From positions 1 through 64,000 of IMG/VR virus record IMGVR_UViG_3300032820_000001: DNA of 64,000 nt. One strand, given 5' to 3'. This document shows positions 1 through 6,832 of this stretch, piece by piece. Under the pieces are notes generated by a model. It worked only from the letters and a program-made list of their open reading frames with translations. It was not told the DNA's origin and did no database searches. The stretch comes from a virus. Every line of letters starts with the position of its first letter. Within the stretch, counting starts at the first letter, position 1. A program made the translations under genes and the position numbers.

Positions 1-868
1 TCATCCCCGTCGGTGACGCAATTTCCATTCGCCACGAGTCTTCGTTACCCTCAACCGCCACAGGTAATATATGATTTACGGCAGGAACTTGTATATATTC
101 CAGCAACGAAACTTCCACCTTAAATTCGCCAGCCCCTGGCTCACCAGTAACGGGCTTGAGTCGGGTGGCACCATAAAAAACAACAATGTCAGTTGCGCCG
201 GATGAGAAGTCTGCTACTGTTGCATTTCCTGTCACTCCACGATCAGCTTGATATGTGTGGCTTTCGTTGGTGAGGACGGTGGTGAGTGCAGACCGCCCGG
301 TAGCTCCTTGTTCTATTCTTACAATTGTAATTTGATCATAGAGCTGAGATCCCTCATCATCTATTGTTGCAATGATAGAAAGAAATTTCCTTTCCGAGTT
401 TGCATTAAACTGAGCTGCGGTGATGGTTACTTCGTCCGGGCTTTCTTGGGTGACAGGAACAGTGAAGGTCGCATCTGTCGAACTCCAAACCACTTGTGCC
501 CCTGGAACATTTTGGATGTTGGCTTTAATTGTGACGGTCTGACCACTCGGATCAGACTGCCCGTTTTCTTTATAACTAAAAAAGATCTTATCAGTAGAGA
601 GTGTAAGGAGCTTTGCAGCTTCTATTTCAGCCAGCGCCTCTGCGGATACATTGGTTAGGCCCGAACCGTCCCCTTTAATTTTAGCCGCTTCGATTTCTCC
701 GGTACGTTGGTTGATGGTGGCAACCTTCTTATTTTTGTTATTTCCAATTTTTAATTTATGGTCATCACCATCATCAACTTCAAGAGTATATACCTGGGAT
801 GAGCTGCCACCGCCGTCGATATATATCTTATTAACAACGAGTTCTGGTATCCGTGTCTTTTTTGCCAT
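1..868 (-). CDS. Tail-fibre-like structural protein, N-terminal part (runs off the window)
   Basis: This open frame starts at the ATG at 868 and stays open to base 1, so 289 codons of a longer gene are visible. It begins MAKKTRIPELVVNKIYIDGG and carries a GDGSGLTNVS stretch near residue 75. That word is common in phage tail-fibre and tail-adhesin proteins, where it joins a short N-terminal attachment segment to a beta-rich shaft. The following residues are Ser/Thr/Val-rich, as expected for stacked beta domains. It is the last gene in the transcription direction. The family is inferred from composition and the one motif; the receptor-binding end is outside the window. Confidence 0.75.
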   Translation of the reverse strand, partial: MAKKTRIPELVVNKIYIDGGGSSSQVYTLEVDDGDDHKLKIGNNKNKKVATINQRTGEIEAAKIKGDGSGLTNVSAEALAEIEAAKLLTLSTDKIFFSYKENGQSDPSGQTVTIKANIQNVPGAQVVWSSTDATFTVPVTQESPDEVTITAAQFNANSERKFLSIIATIDDEGSQLYDQITIVRIEQGATGRSALTTVLTNESHTYQADRGVTGNATVADFSSGATDIVVFYGATRLKPVTGEPGAGEFKVEVSLLEYIQVPAVNHILPVAVEGNEDSWRMEIASPTGM

Positions 869-883
869 AACTTTAATTAGTTT

Positions 884-1102
884 TTAATTGAAATTGGGAT
901 GCCTTATTTCCCAAGTTCCCATTACTTGTGTCCTTCCGCTAATCCAAACGTCGTTTTGCCAGTGAACAATGACCTCTTCTTTTTCAAGAAGCTCAACAAC
1001 AATTCCAATCCCGGCTTGGATCTCAAAGTCAGGTTGGCCGTTGTCAAGTTCCACCATGTCGCCGATGGAAAATTTTTTATAGTGGTCAACGGTTTGGTGC
1101 AT
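884..1102 (-). CDS. GDLV-family small protein
   Basis: The 72-residue product has GDMV at residues 14-17, a GIGIVVEL strand at 31-38 and VIVHW at 44-48. These match the first three strands of the small barrel family that recurs through this window. The usual closing L-E-x-V is replaced by WEIRHPNFN. The gene sits 15 bases upstream of the tail-fibre-like gene. No clear ribosome binding site precedes the ATG. Function is unknown; an SH3/KOW-like fold is inferred from the strand pattern. Confidence 0.7.
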   Translation of the reverse strand: MHQTVDHYKKFSIGDMVELDNGQPDFEIQAGIGIVVELLEKEEVIVHWQNDVWISGRTQVMGTWEIRHPNFN

Positions 1103-1200
1103 ACATATAATTACAACGCGGGGGCAAGACCGGAATTTTTTTTATCAACGCATCGATGCATTAAGCCATCGATTATTTCTTCGGAATTTTTTTATGCTAT

Positions 1201-1776
1201 TTAAAGACCTAGAACGGTGATTTCCCCAAACACGGGTGTATCATCTTCCAGAACTTTCTTTACTTCAATCATCACAGCGGCATATGGCTGTGCGCCAAAA
1301 GTCTCCGCAGAACGGTAGGCCCACTTGTCTCGGTACTCATCAAGAAAGACGGGCAAGTGATAATCGCACCAGTAGAACATATCCTCTTCATCTTGGAATA
1401 CGCAAATTGCATGGGCGCTTGTATCGCCATTATCTCTTTCCATGGAGTAAAAACAAAACCATGCTCGTTCTGCTAATTTATTTTTTAGCAAAGCAACACA
1501 CCAGTAGATCGCATGATCATCACAATCCCCAAAAGGTGCCCTATCCTCTATATTCTTGGCTAACCTGCTTGGGTGTGCAAGATAGTCTAGCTTGCCATTT
1601 AAGGGGTCTTTCTTATATCGCTTGCCCCAACCCATGTCGTTGGCAATTTCAACAGAATTTCGGTAGTACCTCACGCGCTTAGAAGGGATTTTTGTGAACC
1701 TCATGGTGATTGTATACCACAACACGCTAAGGAAAACAAAGTACCGGCAGTAAAGGCGGGTGAGGCCAAACCTCAT
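1201..1776 (-). CDS. Transglutaminase-like cysteine protease-fold protein with N-terminal hydrophobic segment
   Basis: The 191-residue product contains GDCDDHA near residue 84, SAHAICVF near 121 and WCDYH near 137. This gives the Cys-His-Asp order of transglutaminase-like (bacterial protease-type) proteins, and the C-D-C-D-D-H form is typical of phage and bacterial members. Before it lies a hydrophobic stretch (FVFLSVLWYTI) that could anchor the protein in the membrane. I start at the ATG at 1776, five bases after the stop of the upstream gene; a longer frame to 1860 would run through that gene. The substrate is unknown. A role in cleaving or modifying host protein or peptidoglycan is inference. 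Confidence 0.72.
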   Translation of the reverse strand: MRFGLTRLYCRYFVFLSVLWYTITMRFTKIPSKRVRYYRNSVEIANDMGWGKRYKKDPLNGKLDYLAHPSRLAKNIEDRAPFGDCDDHAIYWCVALLKNKLAERAWFCFYSMERDNGDTSAHAICVFQDEEDMFYWCDYHLPVFLDEYRDKWAYRSAETFGAQPYAAVMIEVKKVLEDDTPVFGEITVLGL

Positions 1777-1780
1777 GAGT

Positions 1781-1987
1781 TTAATTTGTTGGCTTGATAA
1801 CTTCAACTTCATCGCAGATCTTTTCAACAGCATTAACAGAGTTGTTATAAACACTGCCATCGCAATACGTCTTCACCTGCCACTCGTTATGAGAGAAGAA
1901 TGGATCAGATACAACGATGCCGAGCTTCCGGTCATCAGAATATCCGTAGGAGATGATCTCTCCTTTTTGAAATTTAATATTAGACAT
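1781..1987 (-). CDS. GDLV-family small protein (KGEII variant)
   Basis: The 68-residue product has KGEIISYG at residues 8-15, LGIVVSD from 23 and a WQVKTYCDGS turn from 37, ending in DEVEVI. The strand order and spacing match the GDLV family although the signature reads G-E-I-I. It lies directly upstream of the transglutaminase-like gene and downstream of a 129-residue hypothetical. Confidence 0.72.
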   Translation of the reverse strand: MSNIKFQKGEIISYGYSDDRKLGIVVSDPFFSHNEWQVKTYCDGSVYNNSVNAVEKICDEVEVIKPTN

Positions 1988-1999
1988 GAATTATTCCTT

Positions 2000-2389
2000 T
2001 CATTTTAATTCGATTAATAGAGAAGTTTGAACAACATACTCATATAAAGAAGCCATTTGTAAAAAACTATCCGTTATTTCGCCTTCTAAGTAGCTACGAA
2101 TATGATATTTAGAGGCCAAATAACGGGAATGTTGATTATTAAATTGGATTTTGAAATCAATTTCAGGATCTTTTGATAGAATTAAAGTAAAAAGCACCTC
2201 GTCGCGGGGGTTTCTAGTAAATTCTTTAACGAGATATATATTTTGGAATCGCAAACTGCTGTGCGTTTGCCTTATTTTCCACTCCCCAAACAAATTGCGT
2301 TCGCTTGGCAAGTATCGTTGAACCTTGAGGGCCTGCTCGAACCACTCGTCTTGATATTTAAAAACATTTGAATCCATATAATATATCAT
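2000..2389 (-). CDS. Hypothetical protein
   Basis: This 129-residue protein matches no family I recognise. It is rich in aromatic and charged residues, has no membrane segment, and has a FTLILSKDPEIDFKIQF stretch that suggests beta strands followed by a helical C-terminus. I chose the ATG at 2389 because a GGAAG sequence lies 9 bases before it; an ATG four codons later is possible. It is flanked on both sides by GDLV-family genes. Confidence 0.6.
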   Translation of the reverse strand: MIYYMDSNVFKYQDEWFEQALKVQRYLPSERNLFGEWKIRQTHSSLRFQNIYLVKEFTRNPRDEVLFTLILSKDPEIDFKIQFNNQHSRYLASKYHIRSYLEGEITDSFLQMASLYEYVVQTSLLIELK

Positions 2390-2405
2390 ACACTAGAACT
2401 TCCGA

Positions 2406-2606
2406 TTATTTAAGTCTCACTAAGTAGTAATACAAAGTATCAAACTCCTGAACGGAGCCATCGGAAGTTAAAACTTTTACAAATATCTCATATGGACAAC
2501 ACCCCATGTATATTCCAGTGGCAACGATGCGCTCCTTATAATGTGCATGCACATTAATCAGATCACCGTAGGCAAAATTTTCTAAGTCTTCGCGCTCATC
2601 ATACAA
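2406..2606 (-). CDS. GDLV-family small protein (TTG start)
   Basis: The 66-residue product has YGDLINV at 13-19, TGIYMG at 30-35 and VKVLTSDGS at 43-51, closing in YYLVRL. The only in-frame start that covers the family motif is a TTG at 2606. A GGGGGA ribosome binding site lies 9 bases upstream, but an out-of-frame ATG at 2611 sits nearer to it, so initiation may be weak or regulated. Confidence 0.65.
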   Translation of the reverse strand: MYDEREDLENFAYGDLINVHAHYKERIVATGIYMGCCPYEIFVKVLTSDGSVQEFDTLYYYLVRLK

Positions 2607-2633
2607 AACATGGTGTCCCCCTGAGATATATAA

Positions 2634-2909
2634 CTATACCTTTAGCTTCATAACGAACGAGTCGTGGATCAATTTCTTTTCTCCCTCGATATATATCCAG
2701 AAATATGTTTCTTCACTTGCAACACCATCGTAGTCTCTAGTACGCGCAGCGTCTTCTTTATCGAGCTCGCCGCAATATATGCCAATTCTATCGTGAAATT
2801 GAAATTTGGTGACGGGCATCATTGGCATCTTTGTTAGATACTGCATATATGCTTCGTCCCATATGCGAATTAGGTCGCCAATTTCGAATTCGTCATCAAT
2901 CTTCGGCAT
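2634..2909 (-). CDS. GDLV-family small protein
   Basis: The 91-residue product has IGDLIRIW from residue 10 and RIGIYCGE near 41, with a longer than usual acidic loop (DKEDAARTRDYDG) before the third strand FWIYIEGE. An AAAGGTGAAAG leader precedes the ATG. Its start overlaps the end of a 49-residue lysine-rich gene by 14 bases. Function unknown. Confidence 0.72.
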   Translation of the reverse strand: MPKIDDEFEIGDLIRIWDEAYMQYLTKMPMMPVTKFQFHDRIGIYCGELDKEDAARTRDYDGVASEETYFWIYIEGEKKLIHDSFVMKLKV

Positions 2910-3045
2910 CTTTCACCTTTTCACGACAAATGTTTTTGCTCTTTTCTTTCTTTTTGTCTTTAAAGGCTTGGTTTTTGTGATCGTTTAGCTTTGGAACCAG
3001 CGGATTCCTTGGCAAGCGGTCTTGTTCTTTCTTTTTCTTAGTCAT
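2896..3045 (-). CDS. Small lysine-rich protein, 49 residues
   Basis: This short frame starts at an ATG two bases after the iscA-like stop and ends inside the next gene. The product (MTKKKKEQDRLPRNP at the start) is about one third Lys/Arg, has one Cys near residue 40 and no hydrophobic segment. The position in a tightly coupled string supports translation. A nucleic-acid or nucleoid-binding role would fit the charge but is not shown. Confidence 0.55.
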   Translation of the reverse strand: MTKKKKEQDRLPRNPLVPKLNDHKNQAFKDKKKEKSKNICREKVKDAED

Positions 3046-3046
3046 T

Positions 3047-3385
3047 TTAATATCCAAACGAGCTTCCACACCCGCAGTGTCGTTTAGCTGCTGGGTTTAT
3101 AAACTTAAAGCCTGACGACATTAGGTTGCTACCATAATCGAGCGTTGTGCCCTCAAGAACGGTTGCGCTGTGGCCATCGATAACGATTATTAGGCCATCG
3201 ATCTCAACCGCCCAATCTTCGTCATAAGCGTCGGTGTCGAAGTCCAATTTATATTGAAGTCCTGAGCAGCCTCCACCTTGCAATGCTATTCGTAGATAAG
3301 ATTTGTCGTCTTCAATTGCTTCCTTTGCTTTTTCTACAGCAATGTCAGTTATTATTAGTGGAAAGTCTTCTACCGATACATTCAT
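3047..3385 (-). CDS. iscA: A-type Fe-S carrier protein (IscA/ErpA/HesB family)
   Basis: The 112-residue product is full length for the family and keeps all three cluster-binding cysteines: Cys40 in GGGCSGLQY and Cys104/Cys106 in the C-terminal HCGCGSSF. A-type carriers take [2Fe-2S] or [4Fe-4S] clusters from a scaffold and pass them to client enzymes. The gene overlaps the iscU stop by four bases (ATGA), so the two are translationally coupled like a miniature isc operon. No cysteine desulfurase is visible, so sulfur must come from the host. The client protein is unknown; a phage Fe-S enzyme outside the window or a host protein are both possible. Confidence 0.93.
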   Translation of the reverse strand: MNVSVEDFPLIITDIAVEKAKEAIEDDKSYLRIALQGGGCSGLQYKLDFDTDAYDEDWAVEIDGLIIVIDGHSATVLEGTTLDYGSNLMSSGFKFINPAAKRHCGCGSSFGY

Positions 3386-3765
3386 TGGCTCTTTTTGTTC
3401 CTGTAATTTTCAATTGCCTGCTTAATTGCATCTTCGGCCAAGACCGAGCAATGAATTTTAACTGGTGGAAGCGACAATTCTTCTGCCACATCACCGTTTG
3501 AGATTTTTTCTGCTTCTTCTAGGTTCTTTCCCTTCACCCATTCCGTAACCAAGGAGGATGAAGCAATTGCAGAGCCGCAACCAAACGTCTTGAACTTGGC
3601 ATCTTCGATGATGCCATCGTCATTGACCTTAATTTGCAGCTTCATTACGTCACCACACGCCGGTGCGCCAACAAGCGCAGTGCCAACTGATGGATCTTCC
3701 TTATCTAGCGACCCCACGTTCCTTGGATTTTCGAAATGATCGATTACTTTTTTACTATATGCCAT
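3382..3765 (-). CDS. iscU: Fe-S cluster scaffold protein IscU
   Basis: The 127-residue product matches IscU over its whole length. Cys37 (PACGD, with Asp39), Cys63 (GCGSA) and Cys106 (IHCSVLAEDA) are the three cluster ligands, and LPPVK at 99-103 is the motif read by the HscA/HscB chaperone pair in bacteria. It should assemble [2Fe-2S] clusters with the host IscS and chaperones. The intact chaperone motif suggests that it plugs into the host pathway and is not a degenerate relic. It is followed by iscA and preceded by a GDLV-family gene that overlaps it by 11 bases. Confidence 0.95.
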   Translation of the reverse strand: MAYSKKVIDHFENPRNVGSLDKEDPSVGTALVGAPACGDVMKLQIKVNDDGIIEDAKFKTFGCGSAIASSSLVTEWVKGKNLEEAEKISNGDVAEELSLPPVKIHCSVLAEDAIKQAIENYRNKKSQ

Positions 3766-3973
3766 TTTCCTTCCCTAATTTCTTTACTTTGTTCTCCCTG
3801 TACCAAAAATTTCCCGGCATGTCGCCTTCCATGGATGGTTTAATCTTATACCAAGTGCTTCCATCGAAACCTTTGGAGTCGTTTAGCTCCAAAACAGTGC
3901 CCTGAAACGCATCTAGTTCCGTGTTGAGGTGAACTTCTACCAAATCGCCAACCAAAATATTTTTATTTGTCAT
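3755..3973 (-). CDS. GDLV-family small protein
   Basis: The 72-residue product has VGDLVEV from residue 8, QGTVLEL near 24 and WYKIKPS in the third strand. It overlaps the start of iscU by 11 bases, so it heads the Fe-S pair. It is the downstream end of a run of GDLV and micro-protein genes that begins near 5.9 kb. Confidence 0.75.
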   Translation of the reverse strand: MTNKNILVGDLVEVHLNTELDAFQGTVLELNDSKGFDGSTWYKIKPSMEGDMPGNFWYRENKVKKLGKENGI

Positions 3974-3976
3974 TTT

Positions 3977-4276
3977 TTATACCTTTTCAAGCTCATCCGC
4001 AAAAAGTTTGAGTGGTGCCTCGCCATTGATTGCCACATAATACAATATGCCGTCGTTTTCTCTACCACTCATCCCTCTTGGATAATTTGTTTCATGCGTT
4101 TTCGTTACAATTCCATGTTGGCCCAAGTGTTTTTCGTCTAAGAACAACGCTCTTTCATTAATTCGCACCAAATCACCAACATTAAATTCCTGTAAATTTT
4201 CCTCGGCGGTTTTTGGAGGGGTTGGCCGTAACCCTATTTTTTTATTTTCACTATTTTCCTGATTCTTCAATTTCAT
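3977..4276 (-). CDS. GDLV-family protein with N-terminal tail
   Basis: The 99-residue product carries a 30-residue Lys/Asn/Pro-rich tail before NVGDLVRI, then HGIVTKT and the closing DELEKV. I start at the ATG at 4276, which has AAGG six bases upstream; a TTG two codons earlier is less likely. The basic tail followed by a barrel could contact nucleic acid, but that is inference from charge. Confidence 0.72.
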   Translation of the reverse strand: MKLKNQENSENKKIGLRPTPPKTAEENLQEFNVGDLVRINERALFLDEKHLGQHGIVTKTHETNYPRGMSGRENDGILYYVAINGEAPLKLFADELEKV

Positions 4277-4493
4277 TATCAACCTTTTCCAAACAAAAAT
4301 TCATCATGTTTCTTTTCTTTCCGCTAGAAAGAAGCACCATGCAAGAGGTGCCATAGTCTTCCCTACTAATTACGAGGCCAAGCATGCCTCCATATTCTCT
4401 TTCAAAATCTTTTACTTTAACTAAATCACCTTTTTTTAAAACATAGAATGGCCTTAGCTTATAATCTTCAAGCAGATTTTTTTTCTTGCTCAT
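4251..4493 (-). CDS. GDLV-family small protein
   Basis: The 80-residue product has KKGDLVKV near residue 22, LGLVISRE near 39, a MVLLSSGKKRN turn and a closing LEKV. It overlaps the next gene by 26 bases and the preceding coiled-coil gene by 26 bases, which is unusually tight. Start is the ATG at 4493. Confidence 0.72.
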   Translation of the reverse strand: MSKKKNLLEDYKLRPFYVLKKGDLVKVKDFEREYGGMLGLVISREDYGTSCMVLLSSGKKRNMMNFCLEKVDNEIEESGK

Positions 4494-4644
4494 ATTCAAG
4501 CATCCTTATGTCACCTTCAACGTCCGAGATTTGGTCTTCAAGATCACTTAGGCGCATTGAAAGCCTTCTGTATTCTGCGAGTAGGCCATCACGCCTATCT
4601 TGAAGACCCTTAATTCTTGCCGCGTTTTCTAGTTTCTTGTCCAT
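4468..4644 (-). CDS. Small coiled-coil protein, 58 residues
   Basis: The frame from the ATG at 4644 encodes a highly charged helix-forming protein with heptad-like spacing (RRLSMRLSDLEDQISDVEGD near the middle). It overlaps the membrane micro-protein upstream by 35 bases and the GDLV gene downstream by 26. It probably forms a parallel or antiparallel coiled coil. No family is recognised. Confidence 0.6.
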   Translation of the reverse strand: MDKKLENAARIKGLQDRRDGLLAEYRRLSMRLSDLEDQISDVEGDIRMLEYEQEKKSA

Positions 4645-4759
4645 TGCCCTTCCTTTTATCTAAGTAGTACACAAGATCAACACAAAGCTTTACCATATAC
4701 AGAAATCCTACTGATAAGCAAGCCATAAATGCTAAAGTCTCAAATATATTATACATCAT
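4610..4759 (-). CDS. Single-span membrane micro-protein, 49 residues
   Basis: The frame starts with two ATG codons at 4759 and encodes one hydrophobic helix (FETLAFMACLSVGFLYMV) followed by a short strongly basic tail (DKRKGNGQETRKRGKN). This predicts an inner-membrane protein with the basic end in the cytoplasm. Its ATGA start overlaps the stop of the 30-residue gene upstream. Phage proteins of this size are often host-takeover or superinfection factors, but nothing here proves it. Confidence 0.55.
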   Translation of the reverse strand: MMYNIFETLAFMACLSVGFLYMVKLCVDLVYYLDKRKGNGQETRKRGKN

Positions 4760-4848
4760 TTTTTCATTTCCTTCAAGATCTTTTTAGCTGTTTGCAAAAT
4801 AATTAGAAAGGCTGCAATTGTCACAGCAATAGATCTTAGTATTTTCAT
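4756..4848 (-). CDS. Membrane micro-protein, 30 residues
   Basis: The ATG at 4848 opens a 30-codon frame with one hydrophobic helix (SIAVTIAAFLIILQTA) and a basic C-terminus. It overlaps both neighbours by four bases with stop-start contacts, so it lies in one translation relay. It is too small for family assignment. Confidence 0.5.
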   Translation of the reverse strand: MKILRSIAVTIAAFLIILQTAKKILKEMKK

Positions 4849-5015
4849 TTTATTTTCTCAAGCCAATTAAAATATATCCACGGACTAACAATTTTCCACC
4901 TTGCCCAATAGACCTTTGCGCCTTTGGGTTTCTCCTTCATCTTTATCACGATACCTATACCACGTTCTTTGAGGTTTAAGTCCCCATCAAATTTTACCAA
5001 GTCACCTACTTTCAT
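4845..5015 (-). CDS. GDLV-family small protein, 56 residues
   Basis: This compact copy shows the minimal family plan: VGDLVKF at residues 3-9, GIGIVIKM in the second strand, AKVYWARW in the third and WLEKIK at the end. Its stop overlaps the next ATG, and its own ATG overlaps the stop of the previous GDLV gene by four bases. The turn lacks the usual D-G. Confidence 0.72.
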   Translation of the reverse strand: MKVGDLVKFDGDLNLKERGIGIVIKMKEKPKGAKVYWARWKIVSPWIYFNWLEKIK

Positions 5016-5212
5016 GATACCACCTCAAGCCTTTTCTTTCTGAACGCCACTGTATCACCATCGCTCCACAAAACATGAACGTACCATGATTCTGACAAAG
5101 GTCTATATATTTGCGCCATGCTTTCCCCGGAAGGCACAACTATGCCAACCATCCGACCGCTGCCCTTTGACAGATCGGCTCCTTCAAATTTTACCAAGTC
5201 ACCGATTTCCAT
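5012..5212 (-). CDS. GDLV-family small protein
   Basis: The 66-residue product is close to the family consensus: IGDLVKF at 3-9, MVGIVVP near 21, VHVLWSDGD near 45 and RLEVV at the end. It lies in the first tandem run and overlaps the preceding copy by 14 bases. Confidence 0.78.
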   Translation of the reverse strand: MEIGDLVKFEGADLSKGSGRMVGIVVPSGESMAQIYRPLSESWYVHVLWSDGDTVAFRKKRLEVVS

Positions 5213-5381
5213 TTACCACCTCAAGTTTGCTTCTCCCACACCAAGTTTTCTCGCCATCGTTCCACAACACAAGAACGGTTCCACACCACCCCTGCTGTAA
5301 GTGAGCTGGGCGCGTTAGCACAATGCCAACCATTTCTATTTCTTGATGCCCTGAGAATTTTACTAAATCACCGTGTTTCAC
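5199..5381 (-). CDS. GDLV-family small protein
   Basis: The 60-residue product has HGDLVKFSG from residue 3, MVGIVLTR near 17, VLVLWNDGEK near 36 and KLEVV near the end. It is one of the most regular members and is similar in layout to the copy just downstream, which suggests tandem duplication followed by divergence. Confidence 0.78.
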   Translation of the reverse strand: MKHGDLVKFSGHQEIEMVGIVLTRPAHLQQGWCGTVLVLWNDGEKTWCGRSKLEVVNGNR

Positions 5382-5571
5382 TCATCACCTTCAAGTCATA
5401 ATCCCATACGTTGCTGCCGACAGTGCCATCTGTCCACCACACCTTGAATACATCGTTGTGCATTGCTCGTGGTTCGTCTACCTTCTCTATAATGATGCCC
5501 ATCATATTATACTTGTTCATGTACTGTGCGCTTTGGCTCAAGCAAACTAAATCACCTTTTTTCATAGTCAC
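5368..5571 (-). CDS. GDLV-family small protein
   Basis: The product has KKGDLVCL, MMGIIIEK, VWWTDGT and a closing DLKVM. Two starts are possible: a GTG at 5571 with AAGGAG six bases upstream, used here, or an ATG two codons later. It overlaps the next copy by 14 bases. Confidence 0.75.
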   Translation of the reverse strand: MTMKKGDLVCLSQSAQYMNKYNMMGIIIEKVDEPRAMHNDVFKVWWTDGTVGSNVWDYDLKVMSETR

Positions 5572-5707
5572 ACCAATCTCCTTTAAAGACCCAACGCTTG
5601 TTGCCTGTCCTGCTGCTCACACACAGTGCGTGATGGAAGTAGGTATCGATTACAAGCCACAACGTATTGTCCATTCTTCTTTCAATTAAATCACCGATTT
5701 TCATCAT
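5552..5707 (-). CDS. GDLV-family small protein, 51 residues
   Basis: The product starts MMKIGDLIERRM and continues with WLVIDTYF, a CVSSRTGNKRW strand-turn and DWCDYEKR. It lacks the clear G-I-V but keeps size and order, so it is a divergent or shortened copy. GGAAG five bases before the first ATG supports this start. It is the upstream end of the first tandem run. Confidence 0.65.
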   Translation of the reverse strand: MMKIGDLIERRMDNTLWLVIDTYFHHALCVSSRTGNKRWVFKGDWCDYEKR

Positions 5708-5869
5708 CTAATCTTCCTTCGAGATCATCTTTTGAATTTGTTCCACCTGTGTCTTGATTGCCTCAAGGTTGTGGTGGTCTGTTGGTACATCGTCGTACAT
5801 ATGCTCGTCCAAAGACTGCATAATAATTTCTAGGATTTTATTGACGGTTTCTATTTTTTCTTCTTTCAT
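5708..5869 (-). CDS. Hypothetical helical protein, 53 residues
   Basis: The frame from the ATG at 5869 gives an acidic protein likely to form two helices (KIETVNKILEIIMQSLDEHM and LEAIKTQVEQIQKMI). It is the first gene after a non-coding stretch and so probably the first in its transcript. No family is recognised. Confidence 0.55.
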   Translation of the reverse strand: MKEEKIETVNKILEIIMQSLDEHMYDDVPTDHHNLEAIKTQVEQIQKMISKED

Positions 5870-6016
5870 AATCTAACCTTTTTTTTCTATGGATTTTTTT
5901 GGGGGTGTATCGCGTGAATGTACTTAGTTTGAAAACCACCCCCCTAGATAGTACCTACTTTCCGGCCCGGTAGGGGGGAGGGGGGGGTGCCCCCCTGCCT
6001 ACCCCTGGCAAGCCCT
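5870..6016. terminator. Non-coding G-rich stretch with a strong hairpin
   Basis: The 147 bases between two genes hold no frame. At 5969-6003 an inverted repeat can form a 7-bp GC stem (AGGGGGG with CCCCCCT, loop GGTG) extended by 6 more pairs (GGTAGG with CCTACC) across a small bulge. On the minus strand it follows the stop at 6017, which suits a transcription stop or pause, but no T-run follows. The other strand has runs of 6 and 8 G that could form a G-quadruplex. A promoter for the downstream run should lie here but I cannot point to one. Confidence 0.45.
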
Positions 6017-6295
6017 CTATTGATTAAACGCTCTGTCTAGTATCTGTGCAACGTAGTGGGCTGTATCCTCATCCACGTCGTCATTAAGCATATAGTCTGC
6101 GCTATCAATGACTGCCCTTGGTATGTCTTGGCCAAGGCCATTGTCTAGGCTGGTATGGCTAAGGACTGCACAGGTTCCTGCTACTGAGTAATCACTGGTG
6201 ATGGTTACGGTGTTGTCTAGCTTGTCGTAGTCCATAGTCCACATGATGTTGTTACTGTCTACTACTGTCTTGTTTGTATATCTGATAGTGGTCAT
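6017..6295 (-). CDS. Hypothetical protein
   Basis: The 92-residue acidic protein begins with a Thr/Val/Asn-rich half likely to be beta strands (TVTITSDYSV) and ends in a helix (TAHYVAQILDRAFNQ). No membrane or metal motif is seen. AAGG lies nine bases before the ATG. It is the last gene before the G-rich hairpin. Confidence 0.6.
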   Translation of the reverse strand: MTTIRYTNKTVVDSNNIMWTMDYDKLDNTVTITSDYSVAGTCAVLSHTSLDNGLGQDIPRAVIDSADYMLNDDVDEDTAHYVAQILDRAFNQ

Positions 6296-6341
6296 TGGTT
6301 TTTACCTTTTTATTTTTATGTTCCCGCGAAATGCGGTGGGG

Positions 6342-6491
6342 TTAGAATATTGTTGTGACAATTGCAATGCAATCGCTTAACGAATAGCTTGACTCGATGT
6401 AACACTCCAGCATTAGCTCGTGTTTGTATCCGAGTCGTTGGTGGGCAGCCGCGAGGATAATGAAGATGCCCATCAAGATCAATCGACGCAT
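6342..6491 (-). CDS. Small exported or membrane protein, 49 residues
   Basis: The ATG at 6491 overlaps the end of the upstream gene by 13 bases. The product starts MRRLILMGIFIILAAAHQRL, which looks like a signal peptide or an N-terminal membrane anchor, and continues with two Cys (near residues 30 and 41) in a short Ser-rich tail. A longer frame in another phase covers the same bases but has poor composition. Confidence 0.5.
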   Translation of the reverse strand: MRRLILMGIFIILAAAHQRLGYKHELMLECYIESSYSLSDCIAIVTTIF

Positions 6492-6730
6492 GGCATATCA
6501 AGTCCATGAGGGATGCGAGGGGTTGGCCAAGGTGTGACTTCACAAGTCTCCACGTTGCGGTGCATCTTACCATCCCAACCTCGGATGGTGCAGAGGTAGC
6601 CATCGTTCTCGATGATGATGCCATCAACCTCTACGCGGGCAAAGTCAATGCGACCTTTCTTGTCGCGGAACTTTTCAAGCTGCGTGAACGTGACGCCTTT
6701 ACCTACAATTGATTGAGTGAATTTACGCAT
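6479..6730 (-). CDS. Hypothetical protein
   Basis: The 83-residue protein has a basic N-terminal half and a strand-turn pattern (RVEVDGIIIEN, YLCTIRGWDGKMHRN) that recalls a small barrel, ending in a Pro/Cys-rich tail. AAGGAG stands five bases before the ATG. It has no GDLV signature, so I do not place it in that family. Confidence 0.6.
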   Translation of the reverse strand: MRKFTQSIVGKGVTFTQLEKFRDKKGRIDFARVEVDGIIIENDGYLCTIRGWDGKMHRNVETCEVTPWPTPRIPHGLDMPCVD

Positions 6731-6739
6731 GTGTTCTCC

Positions 6740-6832
6740 TTAAAGAAAGTAGTGGCCAATGACGATGCCGAGAATGAACCAGCATGTTAAGTCTGCGATG
6801 TGTGCGATGACAAGTCTTTTGTTGTATTCCAT
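6740..6832 (-). CDS. Membrane micro-protein, 30 residues
   Basis: The start codon overlaps the stop of the metallopeptidase gene (TAATG). The product has a short polar N-terminus and one hydrophobic helix (LTCWFILGIVIGHYFL) reaching the C-terminus. It is comparable in size to the micro-proteins at 4756-4848 and 13101-13175. Confidence 0.45.
   Translation of the reverse strand: MEYNKRLVIAHIADLTCWFILGIVIGHYFL

Noticed and set aside
6316-6627. 103-residue frame covering the small exported gene
   Set aside because: Composition (Ser/Thr/His/Cys-rich, no binding site) is poor and it conflicts with two better frames at 6342-6491 and 6479-6730.
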